DNA from: Flavobacteriaceae bacterium
GTDB taxonomy: Bacteria > Bacteroidota > Bacteroidia > Flavobacteriales > Flavobacteriaceae
Assembly (NCBI GenBank): GCA_008081175.1
Contig: VMCW01000088.1
Location: 1-18,581, forward strand
DNA: 18,581 nucleotides
Direction: 5' to 3'
Shown: in pieces, positions 6,546-14,118 of the stretch
Numbering within the stretch: the stretch's first letter is position 1
Layout: the number at the start of each line of letters is the position of its first letter
The notes under the pieces: model-generated
The model's database searches: none
What the model was told of the DNA's origin: nothing
Seen by the model: the letters and a program-made list of their open reading frames with translations, nothing else
Position numbers and translations under genes: made by a program

Positions 6546-8990
6546 CTAAAAGAAAACTGCATTAGAAAACAGCTGTTTGCCACTGTACCAGAACCCTCTG
6601 AAAAGAACGTTGTCAACGAGATAAACGACACTACCTCTTCCCAGGGATTCTTCACCGAAGAGGAGTGATTTTTTCTGTAGTTCTTTCACCTGTTGTCCTA
6701 TAAAACCAGCAATAGGTTTAACCTCAGAATTGAGAATAAGTGCGTTGCCTTCGTTTTCTAAAAGATCATAAGCATCAGCATCTAGTTTTAAAGTATAGTA
6801 GCGTTCGATGCCAAAACTCAAAGGATGTGTTTTGTCCAGATCTGCCTCAAAAATACTTCCTGTTGTGATTTCACTTATGGCATGGCGTTCCAATTCAGCG
6901 TAAGGAACATCTGTGGTGTCCTGTTCTGGTGCTTTTTTCTTTTTAAGTTGAAATTCTTCTGTATCAGCAAATAGATTTAGAGCCTGTGAAAGTGCTATGA
7001 GTTTCCCTCCCTTACGGATCCATTCCATCAATTTTTTCTCTGTTGCAGTATTGGACCATTTGCTATAATATCCTCCTGGAATGATTAGTACATCAAGATT
7101 TGGGAGAAGACGTTCTAGGCGGTTTTCTTTGACTTGAGAAATGGGATAATTCAGTTGCTGTTCAAAAAAATGCCAAACCTCTCCATATCGATAAGGTGAG
7201 GTGCGTTCACTTTGTAAGACAGCAACTCTAGGAGCACTAATCAATTGCAATTCAGACGCACCAAGGTCAGGTCCTTGTTGTGAATAGCCAGTTTGGATAG
7301 GGTGCAATTGTTTTTGATGTTCTTTTGCCAGCGTTGAAAGTTGTGCAGTGTAATTCTCTAGTTTCAAATTGTCACCTTTTAATACAAATAAAGAACCCTC
7401 ATTCCATTTTTTTCCGCTATTGGTAATGGGTACGGTATTGATGCGAACACCTATACCGGCTTTTAATAGTGCTGCTAAAAATTTACTGTCTTCAAAGCTG
7501 TTGTACGGCAAAGCATAGCCGTATGATGATTCCGAGATCTGCAGATCTGTTACTTCTCTATTTTCCGGGAAGGTAGTTTCCACGTTTTCTTTTGTCGCAT
7601 TAGTTTTAAGACCATAAGCGTAAGCAAGTGACCAAGCGGTGATGTCATAAGTCACTGAGTCATTGAGTTTGGTGTTGGGCTCTAAGAGAATTTGAGCCAT
7701 CTTTCCTTTCACTTGATCGGTTGGGACTACCAGTGCATTTTTTGAAAAGGAAGTACTAGTATTTTTTTGAAGTTGATAGTCAAACCCTTTAATGTTTGAG
7801 TTTTTTGCTAATCGTTTCGTTTGGATTTGATGTTGATCAAAAAACTGTGCCAGGGCATTCAGCTGATCTTCATCACCTTCCAACACAAAGTTTTTGTATT
7901 TCATATTGGAATTGCTGTAATAGTCCTGATAGTTTTTGTTGAGTCTTGTTTTGTGTTTTACTCCCATTTCAACAGTGGAAATGCCTGTGGTAAAGTGATG
8001 TTCTATTCGGTCTTTTAGAGTTAATTCAATATTTTCATCATTGTCAATACCTAGTCCAGCGACACCACCACCTGCTTGTTCATAGGTCATACCTATGGCA
8101 CCTAGATACATGGGATAGCTATCGCCATAACTGGGATATAAGATGTCAAAACGTTGTTTAGTAAAATAAAACCAACCCTCTTTGTCAAAATAACTCGCAT
8201 GGTTTTTACCTAAAATATCTTGAAACTCTTTCTGAAAGTCAGTGATTACCTCGTGTAGGGGTTCTGCTGCTGGAGCAAAGTAATATGGACTGTTTATTCC
8301 TTGTTCGTGAAAATCAACATGAATATGGGGCAGCCAACGGTTGAATTGTTTCAATCGCTGTTGCGATTCTACTTGGGTAAGCCAAGCCCAGTCGCGATTT
8401 AAGTCAAAAATATAATGGTTTGTTCTTCCATTATGCCATGGTTCATCGTGCTCCCTAGCGTTGCGATTGGAATCATAGGGCATACTGCGCGATTGTTTAT
8501 AGAAGTTAACATAGCGATCTCTCCCATCAGGGTTGATACAGGGATCTATTATAACTACTGTATTTTCTAACCAATCTGCATGTTTTGTCAGTAGCGCGTG
8601 AGCAGTTTTCATAGAGGCTTCTGTACTTGAAGATTCGTTTCCGTGTACATTATAACTCAACCATACAACAGCAACATCGTCGTTTTTAGGTCCTTGTACA
8701 CTACCGCTGTTTTGAAGATGTGTAGTTCGAATTGTTTCGAGTTTTTCCATATTTTCTTTACTCGAAATTACTGCCAATTGAAGCAGACGTCCTTCGTTGG
8801 TTTGCCCATAAGGAATAAGCTGTATCTGGTTGGAGTTTTCTTCCAGGTGTTTGAAATAGTCCACGACCTGGTGGTGTCGACTAAAACGCTCACCAAGTTC
8901 ATAGCCTAAAAAACTTTTGGGAGATTGTATTTGACCGTAAAAATTAAAAGAAAGAAACGTGAGTAGTATAAAAAGAGTTCTGCGAAACAT
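6546..8990 (-). CDS. Secreted M14 zinc carboxypeptidase with C-terminal amidotransferase-like domain
   Basis: An 814-residue exported protein: signal peptide MFRRTLFILLTFLSFNFYGQ (about 1-20). The M14 metallopeptidase domain (about 28-345) has the zinc ligands His116 and Glu119 in HGNE, NPDGRDRY (153-160), DLNRDWAW (196-203), a probable third ligand His228 in VDFHEQ and the catalytic Glu304 in MTYEQAGGG. A C-terminal region (about 610-720 and on) has an LDVLIIPGGYY strand-loop and a WIRKGGKLIAL segment like class I glutamine-amidotransferase or ThuA folds; I see no catalytic cysteine there. M14 enzymes remove C-terminal residues or cut peptides near the C-terminus; the substrate here is not known. 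It ends in NAVFF without a recognisable type IX secretion C-terminal domain, so it is probably periplasmic. It is the only minus-strand gene and separates two plus-strand blocks, transcribed alone. Confidence 0.9.
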   Translation of the reverse strand: MFRRTLFILLTFLSFNFYGQIQSPKSFLGYELGERFSRHHQVVDYFKHLEENSNQIQLIPYGQTNEGRLLQLAVISSKENMEKLETIRTTHLQNSGSVQGPKNDDVAVVWLSYNVHGNESSSTEASMKTAHALLTKHADWLENTVVIIDPCINPDGRDRYVNFYKQSRSMPYDSNRNAREHDEPWHNGRTNHYIFDLNRDWAWLTQVESQQRLKQFNRWLPHIHVDFHEQGINSPYYFAPAAEPLHEVITDFQKEFQDILGKNHASYFDKEGWFYFTKQRFDILYPSYGDSYPMYLGAIGMTYEQAGGGVAGLGIDNDENIELTLKDRIEHHFTTGISTVEMGVKHKTRLNKNYQDYYSNSNMKYKNFVLEGDEDQLNALAQFFDQHQIQTKRLAKNSNIKGFDYQLQKNTSTSFSKNALVVPTDQVKGKMAQILLEPNTKLNDSVTYDITAWSLAYAYGLKTNATKENVETTFPENREVTDLQISESSYGYALPYNSFEDSKFLAALLKAGIGVRINTVPITNSGKKWNEGSLFVLKGDNLKLENYTAQLSTLAKEHQKQLHPIQTGYSQQGPDLGASELQLISAPRVAVLQSERTSPYRYGEVWHFFEQQLNYPISQVKENRLERLLPNLDVLIIPGGYYSKWSNTATEKKLMEWIRKGGKLIALSQALNLFADTEEFQLKKKKAPEQDTTDVPYAELERHAISEITTGSIFEADLDKTHPLSFGIERYYTLKLDADAYDLLENEGNALILNSEVKPIAGFIGQQVKELQKKSLLFGEESLGRGSVVYLVDNVLFRGFWYSGKQLFSNAVFF

Positions 8991-9058
8991 GAATTTGTTT
9001 TTTGTTTTAAAAATACACTTTCTAATTCAAGTATAAATTCCTTTTTCTAAAAAACGAA

Positions 9059-9066
9059 TATCTTTA
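9059..9066 (+). promoter_or_regulatory. Candidate -7 element for bshC
   Basis: TATCTTTA matches seven of eight positions of TAnnTTTG apart from the final G and lies 13 bases before the bshC ATG. No TTG is found at -33 spacing. The 89-base divergent gap 8991-9079 must hold promoters for both bshC and the minus-strand peptidase; on the minus strand TATACTTG (9035 down to 9028) is an equally imperfect candidate. Confidence 0.3.
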
Positions 9067-9079
9067 CACAAATTGTTTC

Positions 9080-10684
9080 ATGAAAACCCAACACCTTACT
9101 CTTCAGTCTACTGGGAGATTTTCTCAATTGATTTGTGACTATATAGACAGAGATAAGAGGCTCGCTTCCTTTTATGGTCTTTACCCAACCCTTGAAAACT
9201 TCAAAGATCAAATAGCACTCAAGAGCAAGCATTTCAGCAAACAAACTAGAAGCGTTTTGATAGAAGTTCTTAATAAACAATATGAAATACTCCCCCACAC
9301 CAAAATCACTTTAGGTCAACTTGAACTTTTAAAACAAGAAAATACCTTTACAATAACAACTGGTCACCAATTGTGTTTGATGACTGGGCCTTTGTATTTT
9401 ATCATCAAAATTGCCTGCACAATTAACTTGTGTAAACAGCTCAAAGCACAATACCCGAAATATAATTTTGTGCCAATCTATTGGATGGCTAGTGAAGATC
9501 ACGATTTTGAGGAAATTAGTTCCTTTCAATTTCAGGATAAAAAAATCCAATGGAATCAAAAGACTGAAGGTGCTGTAGGATCACTTTCTCTCGACGACTT
9601 ACAGCCAGTTTTAGATGTTTTTGAAACTCATTTGGGAAATCAACCAGAGGTAGAGACGATCAAAGAATGGATCAAGGGAAGTTATCGTAAATCAAAGGAC
9701 CTTTCAGAAGCCACTCTTCGAATGGTTCATGCTCTTTTTGGTGATGAAGGGTTGGTCATCTTAGAGCCAAATGTTAAAGAGCTTAAAGAATGCTTTAAGC
9801 CTTATTTGGAAGAAGAATTGAAAGGCAAAATGTCTTACTCAAAAGTCTTAGAACAAATAGGAGCGATCCAGAACACCTATGATAAAAATTATTTACCCCA
9901 AGTAAATCCTAGAGAGATCAATCTATTTTATCTCACACCCCATGGGAGGTATCGTATTGAAAAAAAGAGTGAAAATTATTCTCTGGTAGGTACTGAAAAT
10001 CGATTTACTGAATCAGAAATGTTGCAACATGTAGCAGATCATCCTGAACGTTTCTCACCCAATGTAATCTTGAGACCTGCATATCAAGAGGTGATCTTGC
10101 CCAATCTCTGTTATATTGGAGGTGGAGGGGAAATTGCCTATTGGTTACAATTGAAAGAGAATTTCGATCACTTGAAAATTCCTTTTCCTATGCTCTTAGT
10201 TCGTAATTCGGTTTTGTTGTATTCCCAAAAAACGGCAAAAAAGATGGAGAAATTAAAACTTACTCCTTCCGATATATTTTTGAAAAGGGACTCCTTAATA
10301 AATAAAAAAATACGACAAATCAGTTCGGTCAATTTGGATTTAGGATTTTTAAAAGATCAACTCAAAGAACAATTTGACTACCTCCACACCCTAGTTGCTC
10401 AAACAGACCCTTCTTTTGAAGGAGCAGTTGCTGCACAAGAAAAGAAGCAAACCAAAGGTGTCCAGCATTTAGAGAAGCGTTTACTCAAAGCACAGAAGCG
10501 TGTGTTATCTGATCAAATTCAACGCTTAGAATTGTTACACAACGAGCTTTTCCCCGGAGATCAGCTTCAAGAAAGAAGTTTAAATTTCACTGCCTTTCAT
10601 ATAGAGACCAACGGACAACTGATACCCTTACTACTAAAATCAGTTCAGCCTCTTCGATCCGATTTTACGCTAATTGAATATTAA
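9080..10684 (+). CDS. bshC: Bacillithiol biosynthesis cysteine-adding enzyme BshC
   Basis: BshC performs the last step of bacillithiol synthesis, joining cysteine to glucosaminyl-malate to give the low-molecular-weight thiol used in redox and metal homeostasis. The 534-residue protein matches the family length. Diagnostic segments are TGHQLCLMTGPLY (94-106), where Firmicute members have TGQQ, and the nucleotide-binding-like PIYWMASEDHDFEEI (132-146), plus YIGGGGEIAYW in the C-terminal half and a charged coiled-coil stretch (about 430-490). Only bshC is present here; bshA and bshB must be elsewhere if the pathway is complete. It starts at ATG 9080, divergent from the M14 gene by 89 bases, and guaA begins 64 bases downstream with its own candidate promoter. 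The name comes from family resemblance. Confidence 0.95.
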   Translation: MKTQHLTLQSTGRFSQLICDYIDRDKRLASFYGLYPTLENFKDQIALKSKHFSKQTRSVLIEVLNKQYEILPHTKITLGQLELLKQENTFTITTGHQLCLMTGPLYFIIKIACTINLCKQLKAQYPKYNFVPIYWMASEDHDFEEISSFQFQDKKIQWNQKTEGAVGSLSLDDLQPVLDVFETHLGNQPEVETIKEWIKGSYRKSKDLSEATLRMVHALFGDEGLVILEPNVKELKECFKPYLEEELKGKMSYSKVLEQIGAIQNTYDKNYLPQVNPREINLFYLTPHGRYRIEKKSENYSLVGTENRFTESEMLQHVADHPERFSPNVILRPAYQEVILPNLCYIGGGGEIAYWLQLKENFDHLKIPFPMLLVRNSVLLYSQKTAKKMEKLKLTPSDIFLKRDSLINKKIRQISSVNLDLGFLKDQLKEQFDYLHTLVAQTDPSFEGAVAAQEKKQTKGVQHLEKRLLKAQKRVLSDQIQRLELLHNELFPGDQLQERSLNFTAFHIETNGQLIPLLLKSVQPLRSDFTLIEY

Positions 10685-10737
10685 CATCCTTTGTGGATTA
10701 AAATCGAGCTAGTGTTTTTCAGCCTTGGATTAAATTG

Positions 10738-10745
10738 TATTTTTG
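10738..10745 (+). promoter_or_regulatory. -7 element TATTTTTG immediately upstream of guaA
   Basis: An exact TAnnTTTG match whose G lies 3 bases before the guaA ATG at 10749. No TTG occurs at the 17-23 base -33 spacing, although one lies only 10 bases upstream (10725-10727), which weakens the call. If it is active, transcription would start at or within the start codon. Confidence 0.45.
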
Positions 10746-10748
10746 CTC

Positions 10749-12278
10749 ATGCAAGAAAAGGTACTCATACTCGATTTTGGATCACAGTACACTCAGTTGA
10801 TAGCCCGACGTGTTCGAGAGCTTTTTATATACTGTGAAATCCACCCCTACAATAGCCCTCCAGAAGACGTTTCCACTTTTAAAGCGGTCATCCTTTCAGG
10901 TTCTCCTTTTTCTGTTCGTGCATCGGATGCGCCTCACCCAGATTTAAAACAAATCAAAGGGAAGATACCTCTGCTAGGGGTGTGCTATGGAGCACAGTAT
11001 TTAGCTCATTTTTTTGGTGGAGAAGTAAGCCCTTCGAACACACGTGAATACGGTAGAGCCCATCTTTCTTCCTTCGACTCTCAAGATCCTTTTTTTAAAA
11101 AGGTGAGTGAGAACAGCCAGGTATGGATGAGTCATGCTGATACTATTTTAAATCTCCCCAAAGAAGCAGTTCGTTTGGGAAGTACAGAAGATGTGGCAAA
11201 TGCCGCCTATAAATTTTCTAATGAAACAACTTATGCTATTCAGTTTCATCCTGAGGTGTATCATACAACGGATGGAAAGCAGCTTTTGGAGAATTTTTTA
11301 GTAGATATTGCTGGTGTAAAACAAGAGTGGACGCCAGATTCTTTTGTAGAGATGACCCTTAGAGAGATTAAAGAAAAAGTGGGTCAGGACAAAGTCATTT
11401 TAGGACTTTCTGGAGGAGTAGATTCATCCGTAGCGGCAATGTTATTGCATAAAGCCATTGGGGCACAGTTGAATTGCATTTTTGTCAACAATGGCTTGTT
11501 GCGAAAAAACGAGTTTGAGGAAGTGCTGGAGCAGTATTCTGGCATGGGTCTGAATGTAAAAGGTGTAGATGCTTCAGATCAATTTTTGGATGCCCTTGAG
11601 GGGGTTAGCGATCCAGAAACCAAACGTAAGATCATAGGAAAAATATTCATAGATGTTTTCGATTCCGAATCCCATAAAATTGAAGGTGCAAGATGGCTGG
11701 GACAAGGGACCATCTATCCAGATGTGATCGAATCTATATCTGTAAAAGGTCCCTCTGCTACGATCAAATCCCATCACAATGTTGGTGGTCTCCCTGATTT
11801 TATGAAATTAGATTTGGTAGAGCCCCTCAGAATGCTTTTTAAAGATGAGGTGAGACGCGTTGGAAAAAGTATGGGTATGGCCCCTGCCTTGTTGGGCAGG
11901 CACCCCTTTCCTGGTCCTGGATTAGCAATACGTATTTTAGGGGATATTACCAGAGAAAAAGTGCGTATCCTTCAAGAAGTAGATGCCCTTTTTATACAAG
12001 GTTTAAAAAAATGGAATCTATACGACAAGGTGTGGCAGGCTGGTGCCATCTTCCTTCCAGTAAACAGTGTTGGTGTTATGGGTGATGAACGTACCTACGA
12101 AAATTGTGTCGCACTTCGTGCTGTCCAATCTACTGATGGGATGACGGCAGATTGGGTAGATTTGCCCTATGAGTTTTTGCAAAAAATCTCCAATGAGATC
12201 ATCAATAATGTTAAGGGAATTAACCGAGTGGTTTATGATATCAGTTCTAAACCTCCTGCTACAATAGAATGGGAATAG
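10749..12278 (+). CDS. guaA: GMP synthase (glutamine-hydrolysing)
   Basis: GuaA converts XMP to GMP using ATP and ammonia from glutamine. The 509-residue protein begins MQEKVLILDFGSQYTQLIAR, typical of the family, so ATG 10749 is preferred over an in-frame TTG two codons earlier. The class I amidotransferase domain (about 1-190) has the nucleophile Cys79 in GVCYGAQ and the triad partners His167 and Glu169 in QFHPEV. The ATP-pyrophosphatase domain has the PP-loop SGGVDSS (221-227) and QGTIYPDVIES, and the C-terminal dimerisation domain ends in the conserved KPPATIEWE. All catalytic residues are present. The LysM protein gene starts 23 bases downstream and may share its transcript. Together with pyrG it supplies purine and pyrimidine nucleotides by glutamine amidotransfer. 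Confidence 0.98.
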   Translation: MQEKVLILDFGSQYTQLIARRVRELFIYCEIHPYNSPPEDVSTFKAVILSGSPFSVRASDAPHPDLKQIKGKIPLLGVCYGAQYLAHFFGGEVSPSNTREYGRAHLSSFDSQDPFFKKVSENSQVWMSHADTILNLPKEAVRLGSTEDVANAAYKFSNETTYAIQFHPEVYHTTDGKQLLENFLVDIAGVKQEWTPDSFVEMTLREIKEKVGQDKVILGLSGGVDSSVAAMLLHKAIGAQLNCIFVNNGLLRKNEFEEVLEQYSGMGLNVKGVDASDQFLDALEGVSDPETKRKIIGKIFIDVFDSESHKIEGARWLGQGTIYPDVIESISVKGPSATIKSHHNVGGLPDFMKLDLVEPLRMLFKDEVRRVGKSMGMAPALLGRHPFPGPGLAIRILGDITREKVRILQEVDALFIQGLKKWNLYDKVWQAGAIFLPVNSVGVMGDERTYENCVALRAVQSTDGMTADWVDLPYEFLQKISNEIINNVKGINRVVYDISSKPPATIEWE

Positions 12279-12301
12279 TTTTTGATACAAAGTGGACAAG
12301 C

Positions 12302-14044
12302 ATGAGAAGACTTTTGTTTTTTTTACTAGTTATTGGAGCTCAATTAAGTTTTAGTCAAACTCCACAGGGATTTCTGTCTCATCGTGTAAAAAAAGGGGAG
12401 ACCTTTGAAGAAATCTTAAAACAGTATGAGATCACTGAAGAGCAACTTTTTGAATACAATCCGCTTTTGGGAGAAATAGGAATTAAAAAGCGCATGTCTT
12501 TGCGCATTCCTGTTTACAGTTCTCCATCTCCTCTTGAAGAAACTACCGTTGAAGTTTCTAAACCGATTTATAACTACACGATTCATACCGTTCAACCCAA
12601 AGAAACGAAGTGGCGATTGGCCTACGAATACGGTATGACTTTAGCTGAATTGGACTCACTGAATCCTCAGATAAAAGATGGTTTAAAAATTGGACAGGAA
12701 ATACAGATCAGAAATAAAGAGTACCGTGAAGTTCTTCCCGAAAAGGATTCTTTATACAATTACTACAAAGTACTTCCAGCAGAAGGATACTACCGTATTG
12801 AAAAAAAATTGGGAGTTAGTCGTGCTGTATTAGACTCTTTAAATCCGAGCTTAACAGAAACAGGTCTTCAACAAGGAATGATACTGAGAATTCCGGATGC
12901 ACTGAGTGGTCAATTAAAAATTGAAAACGATCTTTTGGTAGAACGTGTCAACTTAAAGGATTCCCTTTTTAAAAAGAAGTCCATCAAGATCGGACTTTTG
13001 TTGCCTTTTCGAGCGAATGAAATAGTATTTGATTCTATAGAGGATACCAAAAGAACTTTAGAAGAAAGAAACTTACACACCATCTCACTTGATTTTTATA
13101 GCGGTGTTCTTCATGCGTTGGAACAAGTTGCAGCCTTAGGAATTAAGGTTGACTTAGAAACTTTTGATACGGAGAACAATTTTTCACGATTAAAGGAAAT
13201 TGTCGATTCAAAAGCTTTGGAGGATAAGGATCTCTTAGTAGGGCCTCTGATCCCCGCTAATTTTGATTTTATTTCTAATCAAGCTTCTTTGAGCGAACTT
13301 CCAAAAATAGCACCCTTATCCACACGACCTGTTGCTTTTAGAAAAAATGTATTCCAGTCGGTAACCGACGAAAAGCGTTTTCGTGAGCATATGTACACTT
13401 TTTTAGAACAGCAGCTGGATACCACACAAAATGTTGTGATAGTTGCTGATGCAGAAAATAGAATGATTGAACGTGAGTTGCAATCGCGTTTTCCTTGGTC
13501 CATAAGAATTCGACCCGAAGCGTCGGATTACCTCCTACCTGAGTTAGTCGACTCTTTACTCATTGATTCTATTCCCAATAAGATCATTTTGGAAACGCAA
13601 TCCTTTCCTCTCATTGCTAGTGCACTTTCTCAATTTGGAGCACAAAATACTTCTGAACGTGATGTGCAAGTTTTTACCACCTTTAGAAGTAATGCTTATG
13701 ACAACGAAAATCTTTCGAGAAAGGCTTTAGGAGGGATACGATTTACTTACCCATCTGGTTTTAAACCATTGGAACAGCCCCTAGAAAGGGATTTTGTAAA
13801 AAAGTTTGTCCAAAACTATGGGAAACCTCCTAACAAAGAAGCCATACGTGCTCATGATGTCGTTTTGGATGTGATTCTAAGGATTGCCGTCGCTCAAGAC
13901 TTAAAAAGTTCCTTGGACCTGGGGGAGACCCAGTACCAGTCCAACCGATTTTTGTACAGCAAAAATCAAAATGAATCGTATAGCAATGATTCCATTTATA
14001 TTTTAGAACACAGCGGCTATGAAATTTTAGAGCGAAAAGAATAG
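12302..14044 (+). CDS. Secreted protein with three LysM repeats and a periplasmic-binding-protein-like domain
   Basis: A 580-residue exported protein. ATG 12302 is chosen because it gives a clean signal peptide (MRRLLFFLLVIGAQLSFSQ, 1-19); an upstream ATG at 12269 lies within guaA and would add 11 polar residues in front. Three LysM-like repeats follow at about 25-71, 92-138 and 152-199, each with the [LE]-[FD]-x-[YL]-NP and final [LI]-[RQ]-I[PR] pattern; LysM binds peptidoglycan glycan strands. From about 227 (SIKIGLLLPF) to the end is a type I periplasmic-binding-protein fold as in amino-acid receptors and the LppC/LpoA family, with DLLVGPLIPANFDFI and LPKIAPLS typical of it. There are no transporter genes beside it, so an ABC transport role is unlikely. 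By analogy with LpoA it could regulate or sense cell-wall synthesis, which is inference. It lies between guaA and pyrG. Confidence 0.88.
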   Translation: MRRLLFFLLVIGAQLSFSQTPQGFLSHRVKKGETFEEILKQYEITEEQLFEYNPLLGEIGIKKRMSLRIPVYSSPSPLEETTVEVSKPIYNYTIHTVQPKETKWRLAYEYGMTLAELDSLNPQIKDGLKIGQEIQIRNKEYREVLPEKDSLYNYYKVLPAEGYYRIEKKLGVSRAVLDSLNPSLTETGLQQGMILRIPDALSGQLKIENDLLVERVNLKDSLFKKKSIKIGLLLPFRANEIVFDSIEDTKRTLEERNLHTISLDFYSGVLHALEQVAALGIKVDLETFDTENNFSRLKEIVDSKALEDKDLLVGPLIPANFDFISNQASLSELPKIAPLSTRPVAFRKNVFQSVTDEKRFREHMYTFLEQQLDTTQNVVIVADAENRMIERELQSRFPWSIRIRPEASDYLLPELVDSLLIDSIPNKIILETQSFPLIASALSQFGAQNTSERDVQVFTTFRSNAYDNENLSRKALGGIRFTYPSGFKPLEQPLERDFVKKFVQNYGKPPNKEAIRAHDVVLDVILRIAVAQDLKSSLDLGETQYQSNRFLYSKNQNESYSNDSIYILEHSGYEILERKE

Positions 14045-14077
14045 CTCTTGAATTCCCAAAGTTCACCTCGATTTTTG

Positions 14078-14085
14078 TAAATTTG
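14078..14085 (+). promoter_or_regulatory. -7 element TAAATTTG upstream of pyrG
   Basis: An exact TAnnTTTG match in the 74-base gap between the LysM gene and pyrG. The nearest upstream TTG (14048-14050) is 27 bases away, longer than usual, so the -33 box is weak. The predicted start falls in the AGCCCGG stretch (14086-14092), giving a leader of about 30 bases to ATG 14119. It would let pyrG-yidC be expressed apart from guaA. Confidence 0.45.
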
Positions 14086-14118
14086 AGCCCGGTTACTTTA
14101 ATGAACGAATACAACCGG

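Noticed and set aside
6534..6580. Inverted repeats at the convergent end of rimO and the M14 gene (TTTTC/GAAAA, and AAACAGCTGTTT at 6567-6578)
   Set aside because: Short and AT-rich or inside the M14 coding end; no clear bidirectional terminator can be claimed.
10685..10700. ATCC/GGAT hairpin after bshC
   Set aside because: Only four base pairs and no T tract.
12269..12301. Longer LysM-protein N-terminus overlapping the end of guaA
   Set aside because: It would put polar residues ahead of the signal peptide.
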